Source: Caecibacter massiliensis
Lineage (GTDB): Bacteria; Bacillota; Negativicutes; Veillonellales; Megasphaeraceae
Length of the DNA stretch: 64,000 nucleotides
Assembly: GCA_900095875.1 (NCBI GenBank)
Contig: LT608311.1
Span: 2,512,774 to 2,576,773, forward strand
Direction: 5' to 3'
Both the position numbers and the translations under genes were made by a program. Within the stretch, counting starts at the first letter, position 1. Every line of letters starts with the position of its first letter. The notes under the pieces were generated by a model, which was not told where the DNA came from, made no database searches, and saw nothing but the letters and a program-made list of their open reading frames with translations. Shown one piece after another: positions 54,914 through 63,576 of this stretch.

Positions 54914-55426
54914 TTAGAGGACTAGTGTCGGAGCCGCATAAACCCGGGTCAGCAGTTCCTGATTCAATGCATAGAGTCCCTTCGGGTCATTGCCAAAGAG
55001 TTTAAATTTCTTAAGCAGATCGCCGACATTCTTTTCTTCTTCGCCTTGTTCTTTGACGAACCAGTTGAAGCATTCCATGGTACGGTAATCCTTTTCATCA
55101 GAGGCAGCTCCATAAATCTTATTAATGCAGCCGGTGATAAACTGTTCATGTTCCAGCGCAGCCTTAAGAGGAGCTTTCAAATCCTTGTATTCCTGATCCG
55201 GTTTGTCTATCGTGCCAAAAACGACGCGGACATCATTATTTTGCAGATACGTACGCATGAGCATAGCATGATCCCGTTCTTCCTGGGCCTGGATTTCGAA
55301 CCAATGAGCAAAGCCATCGAGTCCTTCATCAATATAATAATTTGCAAAATCCAGATAGAGGTAAGCAGAATAAAATTCTAAGGTAACCTGGTCATTAATC
55401 AATTTAGCTACTTTTTTTGCTAACAT
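54914..55426 (-). CDS. ftnA: Non-haem ferritin
   Basis: A 170-residue four-helix-bundle ferritin that oxidises and stores iron. Ferroxidase ligands are in INDQVTLEFYSAYLYLDFANYY (Glu, Tyr), FEIQAQEERDHAMLM (ExxH) and FVKEQGEEEKNVGDL. The start is the ATG at 55426 with GGAGGG upstream; an in-frame ATG ten codons earlier lies before that ribosome site. Confidence 0.94.
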   Translation of the reverse strand: MLAKKVAKLINDQVTLEFYSAYLYLDFANYYIDEGLDGFAHWFEIQAQEERDHAMLMRTYLQNNDVRVVFGTIDKPDQEYKDLKAPLKAALEHEQFITGCINKIYGAASDEKDYRTMECFNWFVKEQGEEEKNVGDLLKKFKLFGNDPKGLYALNQELLTRVYAAPTLVL

Positions 55427-55842
55427 AGTAAATACACCCTCCTTCGTGGGCATCACAATAACTTGCTGTATACAGGTATTATATCACGTACGTAGTACAA
55501 ATGGTAAGCGTATTATGTTTGATTTTAAGAACAAGAATAAAAAACAGAATGGCCAGCTGCATTTTTGCAATTGGCCATTCTTTGTATGATATCGATTAGC
55601 ATACCATTGTTAAAATACTGCATAATAAATTTACAGCGGTATTTATCAGCCTTCCCACAAACCTTCCCACTATGAGATACTAATTTAAGAGATTCGACAA
55701 ACGTTGAAGAGCATTACCAATGTACAGTGGTACCTGATAGTTGGCATAAATAAGCGGTTTACGAGACTTTACAGATACTCCCGGAAATTACTCATTTCAT
55801 TACTTCCGATAAATTAACGTTATCGGAAGTAATGCCTTCTCT
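55427..55842. other. Intergenic region with two hairpins
   Basis: About 415 bases without a supported gene. An inverted repeat AGAATGGCCA/TGGCCATTCT (about 55545-55582) has a T run when read on the minus strand. A perfect 14-base inverted repeat ATTACTTCCGATAA/TTATCGGAAGTAAT (55799-55833) lies just after the minus-strand phytase-like gene and may end it, though it has no T run. The middle (55640-55720) has a short duplicated CTTCCCACAAAC motif and no clear reading frame. Confidence 0.55.
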
Positions 55843-57186
55843 CTATAATGATTTGGGCAATGTGAAAAACCAAATCTGGCTTTCTTGTTCAGACGGTGCA
55901 TTTTTCTTAAGGCTGAGTTTTACTTTATGGACTGTTTTGTCTTTATTATATATCATGACTTTTTTGTCGCTGTCATAGGTATAGTCCGATACATCGGCTG
56001 ACGGGGCTTTGGGGTCCTGTACGGCAATGTCCATACCAAAGTCATTGTCGTTTACGACGGCTATGGTCCTGCGGTCCGGCAATAGTGCCAGGCCTTCGGC
56101 TTTTTCGATATTCCAGCCGTTGGCACGCAGGTCTAAAACGAGTTCTTTCCTGGCTGGTATCAGTTTTCCGTCGAGGCGTCCATATTCCAGATCGCCATTA
56201 TTTGCTACGGGCGTGGCACCATTGAGATCTACTTTATAAATCAGGTTTTGCATAACACCGTGTTGTTTCCCCTGTTCAATCATGAGGAACTGGCCGTGGC
56301 CGATGGAGGTGATATCGCCTAATTTGGCTGCTCCTGTGTTTTTATAGCCTGAATCGACAGGGTAAGCGTACATTTTCGTTTCTTTAGTTACCGGGTCAAG
56401 TTCTACAATACGTGTATATTTAGATGTTTTGCCCGTTTTGCCATCTACATTCAGCGGACTCTGAATCAAAGCAAAGATATGTCCTTGTTCATCAATGGTC
56501 AGGCCTTCACTGCCTCTATTGGGAACGCGGCTGGCAAGGATGCTGGGCAGTCCGGCACCGGGAGCAAATTTTTCCACTATATTGCCATTTTTATCGGCTT
56601 TGACGATAAAAGGACCGTATTCGTCGCTGATCCAGAAATTACCGTCTTTATCTATGGCCAGTCCTTCCGTATCCAGACCGTTGATATCGGTTCCCAAATC
56701 CTTCATTTTGAAATTGAGGGCGATTTCCTTTGTAGAACCAGTCATTCCTTTCGGTACCGGTTTGCCTGTAATCGCTTTTCCCTGTACCTTCAGCGGGATA
56801 GATTCTGTTATATCGGCACGATTCTGTCCGGGACGTACGGTAATGACTCCGATAGACGGGGCAAAATCGGGGGTTGGGAAGAATTTTCCACTTACTTTTT
56901 TACCATTTTTTATGTATGTCGGGATATCTCCATTAGGGCCCCGGTCTGTAATTGCATAAAATTCGATGGTTCCATCGGTTTTGATATCCTTCAGGGCCAA
57001 TGCCGACCCGTATCCGGGATTAATGTGATGCTTGAAGGCTTTTTCGTTGCCTTTATAGGGCAGCTGATAGGAATCGGCATGTACAATATACGATTTAGTC
57101 TGGACTCCCTCAGCCAGCACGGCAGCACTTCCCAGACAAGACACGGCCAATCCCAGAGCTATCCAGCGTTTCCATTTTTTATTCAT
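55843..57186 (-). CDS. Exported esterase/phytase-like domain protein
   Basis: A 447-residue periplasmic protein. It has a signal peptide (KRWIALGLAVSCLGSAAVLA) and then a phytase-like (PF13449-type) beta-propeller domain: GYGSALALKDIKTDGTIEFYAITDRGPNGD, DLGTDINGLDTEGLAIDKDGNFWISDEYGPFIVKADKNG, RGSEGLTIDEQGHIFALIQSPL and AEGLALLPDRRTIAVVNDNDFG. The acidic DxxG...EG motifs are metal-binding in the family. The substrate is unknown; a phosphate ester is possible. A minus-strand promoter lies at 57221-57249. Confidence 0.85.
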   Translation of the reverse strand: MNKKWKRWIALGLAVSCLGSAAVLAEGVQTKSYIVHADSYQLPYKGNEKAFKHHINPGYGSALALKDIKTDGTIEFYAITDRGPNGDIPTYIKNGKKVSGKFFPTPDFAPSIGVITVRPGQNRADITESIPLKVQGKAITGKPVPKGMTGSTKEIALNFKMKDLGTDINGLDTEGLAIDKDGNFWISDEYGPFIVKADKNGNIVEKFAPGAGLPSILASRVPNRGSEGLTIDEQGHIFALIQSPLNVDGKTGKTSKYTRIVELDPVTKETKMYAYPVDSGYKNTGAAKLGDITSIGHGQFLMIEQGKQHGVMQNLIYKVDLNGATPVANNGDLEYGRLDGKLIPARKELVLDLRANGWNIEKAEGLALLPDRRTIAVVNDNDFGMDIAVQDPKAPSADVSDYTYDSDKKVMIYNKDKTVHKVKLSLKKNAPSEQESQIWFFTLPKSL

Positions 57187-57220
57187 ATGAAATTACACCT
57201 CCTGTATATCTGCATTCACT

Positions 57221-57249
57221 ATATCAGGCTGATGTAAACAATCTGTCAA
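57221..57249 (-). promoter_or_regulatory. promoter and inverted repeat of the phytase-like gene
   Basis: On the minus strand, TTGACA (57249-57244), 17-base spacer and TGATAT (57226-57221). The inverted repeat ATCAGGCTGAT (57223-57233) overlaps the -10 region and is also present in repeat copy 2 at 50935-50945. Confidence 0.6.
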
Positions 57250-57308
57250 GACCAGCGATGTGTTTGGTAAATTATTTCATATATTTAGTGATACATAGGG
57301 AAATTTTC

Positions 57309-57337
57309 TTGTCAGAATATGGAATAAAGCGTATGAT
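57309..57337 (+). promoter_or_regulatory. promoter of the MFS gene
   Basis: TTGTCA (57309-57314), 17-base spacer and TATGAT (57332-57337), about 60 bases before the ATG. Confidence 0.55.
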
Positions 57338-57395
57338 AAAATACGTCAACAAACCGGCTTAGCCGTGTAATCTATAATACAGAAAGGATAATGGC

Positions 57396-58748
57396 ATGGA
57401 ACGCATTTCCTATGAAAATAAGATTTTAATTCTCATGATGATGGTTTCGTTCATCAATCCGTTCACCAGCAGTGCTCTTACGACAGCTCTCCCTGACATT
57501 GGAACTGCATACGGAGCCAGTGAAATGGCCCTGAGCTGGGTCATTGAAACGTTTCTCATCGTCTCCACTATCACGATTATGCCCGTCAGCAAAATGGCAG
57601 ACCGGTGGGGCAAACGGCGCATATTCTTAATCGGCGTCCTTCTCTTCTGCTGTTCTTCTCTATCGGTATTTTTCGTTTCATCCATTATGGCATTGCTCGT
57701 CATACGCGTCCTGCAGGGGCTGGCCAGCGCCTGTATTTTTGCTACCAATATGGCAATCATTTCACTCGTTACCAATCCTCAGCGCCGGGGCCGTGCTATG
57801 GGATTTACCATAGCGGCTGTATATAGCGGCCTGTCTTTTGGCCCTGTCCTGGGCGGCTTTTTTTCGTATTATTTGAACTGGCAGGCTATTTTTTATTTTA
57901 TTGCCCTCGTATGTGCCATTGTCTATCTTTTATCGCTGCGCTATATGAAAGAAGAATGGATCGTCAACGCTGGCGGCAGTCTGGACGGTACAGGCAGTCT
58001 TTTGTATGCACTGGCTATGGTAGCCGTCATGACCGGCCTTTCTGAACTAGCCGTCTGGGACGTTGGGAAATATCTGCTGACAGCAGGACTATTGGCATTC
58101 GGCGTATTCCTGTATCGTGAATGGCATACGGCCAGCCCGGTTCTGCCTGTACGTATTTTTTCCGGCAACCGTGTCTTTTCCTTTTCCAGCCTGGCTGCCA
58201 TGCTCAATTATTGTGCAACCTTTGGCATCAGTTTTCTCTTGTCCATTTACCTGCAGCGTGTCATGGGCATGAATGCCCGCGATACGGGCCTCATCTTATT
58301 GATGCAGCCCGTATTCATGGCGGTGTTATCGCCGGTGACAGGGACGCTGTCCGATAAAATCAGCCCGTCTGTCCTGGCTTCATCCGGCATGGTGTTCATC
58401 ACAGCTGGTCTTGCCACACTGACCTATACTGTCACCCATCCGTTGTTTATCTGTATTATTGCCGCCCTGGTTATCATCGGTATCGGTTTTTCCCTCTTCA
58501 CGGCCCCCAATAACAATGCCATCATGGGTTCCGTTACACCCCAGTATTACGGTGCTGCCTCATCCGTCGTCGGAACGGTCCGGCTCATCGGGCAGGTCCT
58601 GAGTGTTGCCATTATTACACTGATTCTTTCGCAGAACCAGAATGGTACGGTATCATGGCTTACAGCCCATATCCAGCTGGCATTTTTGATTTTTACCATT
58701 CTCTGCTCCATTGGCATCATCCCCTCTGCCATACGCAATAAAACCTGA
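57396..58748 (+). CDS. MFS drug:H+ antiporter, DHA2 family
   Basis: A 450-residue membrane transporter with 13-14 hydrophobic segments. DHA2 hallmarks: LTTALPDIGTAYGASEMALSWVIETFLI, motif A KMADRWGKRRIFLIGVLLF, motif B VIRVLQGLASACIFATNMAII and motif C GFTIAAVYSGLSFGPVLGGFF. It probably expels toxic cations or antiseptics by proton exchange. GGATAATGGC precedes ATG 57396; an ATG at 57391 is in another frame. Confidence 0.92.
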   Translation: MERISYENKILILMMMVSFINPFTSSALTTALPDIGTAYGASEMALSWVIETFLIVSTITIMPVSKMADRWGKRRIFLIGVLLFCCSSLSVFFVSSIMALLVIRVLQGLASACIFATNMAIISLVTNPQRRGRAMGFTIAAVYSGLSFGPVLGGFFSYYLNWQAIFYFIALVCAIVYLLSLRYMKEEWIVNAGGSLDGTGSLLYALAMVAVMTGLSELAVWDVGKYLLTAGLLAFGVFLYREWHTASPVLPVRIFSGNRVFSFSSLAAMLNYCATFGISFLLSIYLQRVMGMNARDTGLILLMQPVFMAVLSPVTGTLSDKISPSVLASSGMVFITAGLATLTYTVTHPLFICIIAALVIIGIGFSLFTAPNNNAIMGSVTPQYYGAASSVVGTVRLIGQVLSVAIITLILSQNQNGTVSWLTAHIQLAFLIFTILCSIGIIPSAIRNKT

Positions 58749-58785
58749 CAATATCCGGCTTTACAGACACACAGGATATCTATTT

Positions 58786-59547
58786 TCAGCGGAAAAAGCG
58801 GCTGATCCAGATGAAAAAGGATTGCGGCAGGATACCGGAGCTGATGCGATGAAGTGTAGAAATCAGGTCAGGAGTAATGACGACACGTCCCTGACGGATT
58901 TGACGGAAAGAACGGCGGGCGATAGTCTTCTTGTCTCCGGCAAATAGGTAGTGCGTAAACCGGTTTTCTTGGTCGGTCTTCTTTGCCGTCGCAATAAAAG
59001 CCGTATCTTTGACCCAGTATGGGCAGACTGCCGAGACCAGAATCCCCGATGGTTTCAGTTCTTCTGCCAATGCCCGGCTGTACCGGAGAAGAAAGGCCTT
59101 GCAGGCAGCGTATACGGCCAGATATGGCAATGGCTGGAAAGCGGCACAGGAACAGATTTCAACAATGTGACTGCCCTGCTGGCAATAGGGAATGACCGCC
59201 TTCGTCAGGGAGACAGCGGCCTGGCAGTGTACGGCAATCATACCGGATGTATCTGCTTCTGTCATAGCAGCAGCCCGGCCCATACGGCCATATCCGGCAG
59301 CATGGATGAAATACGAAACGACGGGCTGTTCCTGCCTGAGAGCTGTAGCAAAAGACGTATACGATGCCGGTTTCTGCAAGTCCAGCGGTAAAATGCGGGA
59401 TTTTGTTTTCAATGCATGTGCCGTCTCTTCCAGTTTTTCCTGATGGCGGCTGATGAGCCAGATTTCTTCGACAGACTGTTCATCAAGAAGCCGTACATAT
59501 TCCCTGCCGAGACCACTGGAAGCTCCTGTTACAATGGCTATATTCAC
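58786..59547 (-). CDS. Short-chain dehydrogenase/reductase
   Basis: A 253-residue classical SDR. The cofactor loop is NIAIVTGASSGLGREYVRLL, followed by HAAGYGRMG (NAG-like), Ser in VEICSCAAFQ and the catalytic YAACKAFLLRYSRALAEEL. GTG 59547 is chosen because AGGAAG lies eight bases upstream. The substrate is unknown. It is convergent with the MFS gene, with 37 bases between the stops. Confidence 0.88.
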   Translation of the reverse strand: MNIAIVTGASSGLGREYVRLLDEQSVEEIWLISRHQEKLEETAHALKTKSRILPLDLQKPASYTSFATALRQEQPVVSYFIHAAGYGRMGRAAAMTEADTSGMIAVHCQAAVSLTKAVIPYCQQGSHIVEICSCAAFQPLPYLAVYAACKAFLLRYSRALAEELKPSGILVSAVCPYWVKDTAFIATAKKTDQENRFTHYLFAGDKKTIARRSFRQIRQGRVVITPDLISTLHRISSGILPQSFFIWISRFFR

Positions 59548-59621
59548 ACGTATCACTTCCTTTTACATTCATTATACCCAATCTCCGTTCCACTTCAATC
59601 CTTTTAACGTCCGGATGTAGT

Positions 59622-59672
59622 AAAACAGACGTGCCGTCTGGTGTATAGAGCTCCAGACAGCACGTCTGTTTC
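59622..59672 (-). terminator. large terminator between the SDR and adenine deaminase genes
   Basis: AAACAGACGTGC and GCACGTCTGTTT form a 12-base perfect stem with an inner TCTGG/CCAGA pairing; A and T runs flank both sides, so it may work in either direction. It follows the adenine deaminase stop on the minus strand. Confidence 0.8.
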
Positions 59673-59697
59673 GTTTATCTATTTACTTATTCGTATT

Positions 59698-61428
59698 CTA
59701 CGGCTTTTCCCGTGCTTCCGTAATAAGTGGGACGATTTTCGCATTACGGACATCAATGATCCCCTTATCGGTCAATTTAAAGAATGGGCTTACGGGAAGT
59801 GACAAGGTACTGAGGGACATGATGACATTATCATGGCGATATCCACAATCTGTCAGGACGCGATGCACCTCTTGTATTTGTTTTCCCAATACAGGCAGCG
59901 GCCGGTCGGACAGAATCCCGGCAATGGGAAGCGGTGCAAAGGCTTTCGTGACGCCGTCACAAGCTACAGCATAGCCTCCCTGATTGGCGATGACCGTATT
60001 AGCAGCCGCCATCATATCTTCTTTTGTCTGACCTATGACAAGGAGATTATGATGGTCATGGGCATAGGTCGTAGCTGCAGCACCCCTGGTCATGGCCGTT
60101 CCCCCGACAAGAGCTGTCCCATGGCCACCGTTCTTTCCATGGCGTTCCCAGACGATTGCCAGATTATAAAGACTATGTTCCCAATCAACTTCTCCATGAT
60201 GGACTGGCAGCACGGCCCGTCCTTCTTTGACAAAGGTCGTATGTTCCTGCACCTCCAGGATGCGGCAGGTAACCTCCCCTTCTTCTATAGGAGCTTTCAA
60301 AGTAAAATCATCGGACGTGCGCGGCGCGACGTGGACACTATGATAAAAGGCTTTCGGGAAAGACGTATCCCGTTCTGCTTCCTGCCAGGAATCTCCTTTT
60401 GTATAGACTTCCTGCCCGGCACACCAGGTACTTTCAACGGTCATGTCAGCCAGGTCAGACAAAATGACGAAATCAGCGATTTTGCCAGGTGCAATGCTCC
60501 CTTTATCGCGCAAGCCCATGCGCCGGGCAGGTGTATACGTCGCTGTATAGATAGCTTCTTCCGGTGTCAGGCCGTTGTGCATGGCCTTTTTTACCAGATA
60601 ATTGAGATGGCCCCGTTCCATGAAGGCATCGGGCATGGTATCGTCCGTTACGATGGCCATGTGTTCCAGCAGATTATTTTCTTTAATATAAGAGATAAAT
60701 TCCGGTTTCAGTGACTTTTCCTGCAACTGTACGAACATGCCATTCATGAGCCGTTCCTTCAGGCCTTCCAGCGACTGATCCGTATGGTCGGAATTCACGC
60801 CGCTCATCAAAATCTGGGCCAGCTCCCAGCCACTGAACCGGGGGCAATGGCCTTCCAGAGAGAAATCGGGCCGGCCAGCCCGGATCTGCCGGATCAGGCG
60901 GCTGGTCTTGGAATGGCTGTCCCGTATGACGTCGCGGCAGTTCATGACTTCGCCCAGACAGATGACGTGGTCCATATGCATCAGAGATTCTACATCATCA
61001 TTATCGATGACGCCACCGGTCGTTTCCAGTTCTTCATTTGTCGATGGGACCGAACTGGGAATGGCGATATAAACGTCACATGGCCCCTCTTGCATTGTTT
61101 TAGCCATGGCCTGTATGCCTGCAAGGCCGAATACGTTGGCAATTTCATGAGGTTCGGCAATGAGTGTCGTTACACCATTGCGGACAGCTCCTTTCATGAA
61201 GGTACGCGGTGCTGCCATCGTACTTTCAATATGCATGTGGCAATCGATGAAGCCGGGGATTACGTACTGGCCATCAAGATCCCGCACATGTTCCGGCTTG
61301 ATGGGCAGAGGGTCATTTCCCATATAACAAAATCGTTTCCCACTGATAGCCAGATTACAGGGAATAAATTTTTTCAGATAGACATTATAGATATTCCCAT
61401 TTTTTAACAGCCAATCGATTTTCACCAT
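59698..61428 (-). CDS. ade: Adenine deaminase
   Basis: A 576-residue metal-dependent amidohydrolase that converts adenine to hypoxanthine. DLDGQYVIPGFIDCHMHIESTMAAPRTF is the metal site with HxH; IAEPHEIANVFG, GHCPRFSG, SDHTDQS and VTDDTMPDAFMERGHLNYLV are specific to Ade, as is the C-terminal domain (MTRGAAATTYAHDHHNLLVIGQ; LPLPVSPFFKLTDKGIIDV-like). GGAG precedes the ATG. It lies 11 bases behind the purine permease gene, forming an uptake-and-salvage operon. Confidence 0.96.
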   Translation of the reverse strand: MVKIDWLLKNGNIYNVYLKKFIPCNLAISGKRFCYMGNDPLPIKPEHVRDLDGQYVIPGFIDCHMHIESTMAAPRTFMKGAVRNGVTTLIAEPHEIANVFGLAGIQAMAKTMQEGPCDVYIAIPSSVPSTNEELETTGGVIDNDDVESLMHMDHVICLGEVMNCRDVIRDSHSKTSRLIRQIRAGRPDFSLEGHCPRFSGWELAQILMSGVNSDHTDQSLEGLKERLMNGMFVQLQEKSLKPEFISYIKENNLLEHMAIVTDDTMPDAFMERGHLNYLVKKAMHNGLTPEEAIYTATYTPARRMGLRDKGSIAPGKIADFVILSDLADMTVESTWCAGQEVYTKGDSWQEAERDTSFPKAFYHSVHVAPRTSDDFTLKAPIEEGEVTCRILEVQEHTTFVKEGRAVLPVHHGEVDWEHSLYNLAIVWERHGKNGGHGTALVGGTAMTRGAAATTYAHDHHNLLVIGQTKEDMMAAANTVIANQGGYAVACDGVTKAFAPLPIAGILSDRPLPVLGKQIQEVHRVLTDCGYRHDNVIMSLSTLSLPVSPFFKLTDKGIIDVRNAKIVPLITEAREKP

Positions 61429-61439
61429 CCATCACTCCC

Positions 61440-62768
61440 TTATTTAACGCCAGCAATGGCATAGAAATAATACGCCAGAAGCAGTGCCAGCAGAAAATGT
61501 CCTTTATTAAGTTCCGATGCTCTGCCGGAAGCGACTTTCATGATGACATAGGCAATGAACGCAACGGAGATACCGTTAGCAATATTAAAAGTAAAAGCCG
61601 TAAAGGCAATACAAAGGAAAGCCGGTATATATTCACACATATCAGTGTAATCCAGATTTCTCATGCCTCCCATCATACTCACGCCGACATAGACCAGGAC
61701 AGGAGCTGTAGCCGCTGCCGGAATCATGAGAGCCAGTGGAGTCACGGCCAGGATGAGAAGAAACATAATAGCCGTAGTAATTGCAGTCAGCCCCGTACGG
61801 CCACCGGCTTCGACACCGGCACCCGATTCCAGATAGGTAATGAGTACAGGAATGGTAAAGAAGGAACCCAGCGTAGCTGCTACCGAATCGACCTGGAACA
61901 CTTTATCTATGTCAGGAAGATCCCCGTTTTTATCGAGGAATCCCGCTTTGCCGCCGATACCAATAGCCGTTCCAAAACTAGAAAAGAAATCCGGCAGGAA
62001 AAATACGAATAAATACGGCAAGTATTTGACGTCCAGTGCCCCGAACAGGTCAAAATTAAAAAATACCGGTGCCAAGCTGTCCGGCATGGTAAACAGCGTA
62101 GCCGGGATTTTGGTAATACCCATGGGGATACCAATGATAGTACCGGCAATGATACTGATCAGAGCTGCCCCTTTGACACGGCGCGCCTGCAGTGCCAGCA
62201 GAATGATGAAGGTAATCATAGCCAGAATGACGACAGGCTGTGTCAGGTCACCGAAAGACAGGGCGACTTTCTTGGCATTAGCTGCCAGTAATTTAGCATT
62301 GCGCAGGCCAATTACGGCAAGGAACATGCCGACACCGGCACTGATGGAAATCTTGATACCCTTAGGAATGACCATAACGATGGCTTTGCGGATACCGAGA
62401 ACCGTGACGAGAATGAATAAAATACCGCTTAAAAATACGATAGCACTGGCAATACTGACCGATACATGCTGTAACTGCACCAAGGTAATAGAAAATATGG
62501 CAACGCTGCCCATTCCTGGAGCCAGGACAAAGGGCCGGTTTGTATACAGGCCCATGGCCATCGTAGTCAGAAAAATCATGAGTACCATAGCTGTCAGAAC
62601 GGCCCCGCCAGGCAATCCGGCTTCCCCCATCATATGGGGCACGACAGCTAGTACGTAACCCATCGTGGCAAAAGTAGTCAGCCCGGCTATAATTTCTGTA
62701 CTGACAGATGAATGAAACCGGCTGAGATGAAACCGCCTTTCACAAACGTTATTGATCCATGCATTCAT
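61440..62768 (-). CDS. NCS2-family purine permease, AzgA/PbuG-like
   Basis: A 442-residue proton-coupled purine transporter. It has the AzgA-type start FHSSVSTEIIAGLTTFATMGYVLAVVPHMMG, the core FVLAPGMGSVAIFSITLVQL and the GxESGAGVEAGGRTGLTAITTAIMFL block conserved in adenine/guanine/hypoxanthine permeases, with 12-14 membrane segments. It supplies the adenine used by the deaminase encoded next. GGGGAGG lies before the ATG. No purine riboswitch was seen in the leader. Confidence 0.92.
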   Translation of the reverse strand: MNAWINNVCERRFHLSRFHSSVSTEIIAGLTTFATMGYVLAVVPHMMGEAGLPGGAVLTAMVLMIFLTTMAMGLYTNRPFVLAPGMGSVAIFSITLVQLQHVSVSIASAIVFLSGILFILVTVLGIRKAIVMVIPKGIKISISAGVGMFLAVIGLRNAKLLAANAKKVALSFGDLTQPVVILAMITFIILLALQARRVKGAALISIIAGTIIGIPMGITKIPATLFTMPDSLAPVFFNFDLFGALDVKYLPYLFVFFLPDFFSSFGTAIGIGGKAGFLDKNGDLPDIDKVFQVDSVAATLGSFFTIPVLITYLESGAGVEAGGRTGLTAITTAIMFLLILAVTPLALMIPAAATAPVLVYVGVSMMGGMRNLDYTDMCEYIPAFLCIAFTAFTFNIANGISVAFIAYVIMKVASGRASELNKGHFLLALLLAYYFYAIAGVK

Positions 62769-62932
62769 GTTTTAATTCCTCCCCTTAAACTATGCACTGG
62801 AGTATTATATTTTTCTTATGACGGATTTTATTATAAACTTATGTATTATATATTGCAATGAAAGTTGATGGAAGTTTCAAAAATATATTGCATAATTTTG
62901 AAAAAAACGTTCAGCTGTATGAGGACAAAATA

Positions 62933-62975
62933 AAAACAGGAAGATGCCCTTTGACATAGGACTTCTTCCTGTTTT
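62933..62975 (-). terminator. terminator after the ferredoxin gene
   Basis: AAAACAGGAAGA pairs with TCTTCCTGTTTT; read on the minus strand it ends in a T run. Confidence 0.75.
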
Positions 62976-63012
62976 GAATAGCAATCCTGATAATAACGGA
63001 GCGGTACGCCGC

Positions 63013-63234
63013 TCAGGCATGATAGCACTTGTAAATTTCACAGGCATCCATGCAGCGGGTGCAACGGATGCACTTGCTCATATCGACGACAGGCCGTTCA
63101 CTGCCATCCATTCGCTTTATCATGGTAATCGCATGGGCCGGGCAAATGCTGATACAGCAGCCGCAGCCTTCACATTCTTTTCTGTTAAAATAATCCGGCA
63201 CAATAGACCAGATATCATCAATTGTTTTATCCAT
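63013..63234 (-). CDS. 2[4Fe-4S] ferredoxin-type protein
   Basis: A 73-residue protein starting at MDKTIDDIW, with AGGAGG upstream; an open frame 38 codons longer is not supported. Two clusters are encoded by CEGCGCCISICP and CIRCTRCMDAC, the second followed by a further Cys (IYKCYHA). It carries electrons in fermentative redox reactions; the partner is not evident from the neighbours. Confidence 0.9.
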   Translation of the reverse strand: MDKTIDDIWSIVPDYFNRKECEGCGCCISICPAHAITMIKRMDGSERPVVDMSKCIRCTRCMDACEIYKCYHA

Positions 63235-63366
63235 ATCGTTTCCGCCTCCTCTGGCGTCTCTTATTACGTTATCAGTATAGACGGAAACGCTGTTTTTTTC
63301 TGTTGCAAAAACAACAAAAGAAAAAATGCCACATTCCCACGAAGGCAATGTGGCCGTACAACCACC

Positions 63367-63576
63367 TTATTTTTTGTCAGATAAACCGGCAATGTAATCC
63401 AGCGTCGTATTATAATATTTTGCAAGAATGATGAGTTTCTCGAGAGAAATGCGGCGTTTTCCCAGCTCATACATGCCATAGGCGACCTGAGAACATCCTA
63501 ACAAATTGGCAACATCTTTCTGTGAAAGGTTATTACTGATTCGCAAATATTTCAATCGATCCGTATACTGCACCAT
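63367..63576 (-). CDS. Small Xre-family helix-turn-helix regulator
   Basis: A 69-residue protein that is little more than an HTH_3 domain: YLRISNNLSQKDVANLLGCSQVAYGMYELGKRRISLEKLIILAKYYNTTLDYIAGLSD. The start is ATG 63576 with GGGGAGAG upstream rather than an earlier frame start. It resembles phage- and chromosome-encoded SinR/Xre repressors. Targets are unknown. Confidence 0.88.
   Translation of the reverse strand: MVQYTDRLKYLRISNNLSQKDVANLLGCSQVAYGMYELGKRRISLEKLIILAKYYNTTLDYIAGLSDKK

Noticed and set aside
55620-55730. Possible end of a phage integrase gene on the minus strand
   Set aside because: The repeated CTTCCCAC-AAAC motif recalls some integrase C-termini, but frames on both sides are interrupted by stops and no Tyr-recombinase motif is present.
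62769-62940. Possible purine riboswitch upstream of the permease/adenine deaminase operon
   Set aside because: The minus-strand leader lacks the conserved purine-aptamer core; only AT-rich promoter-like sequence and a GGGGAGG site are seen.
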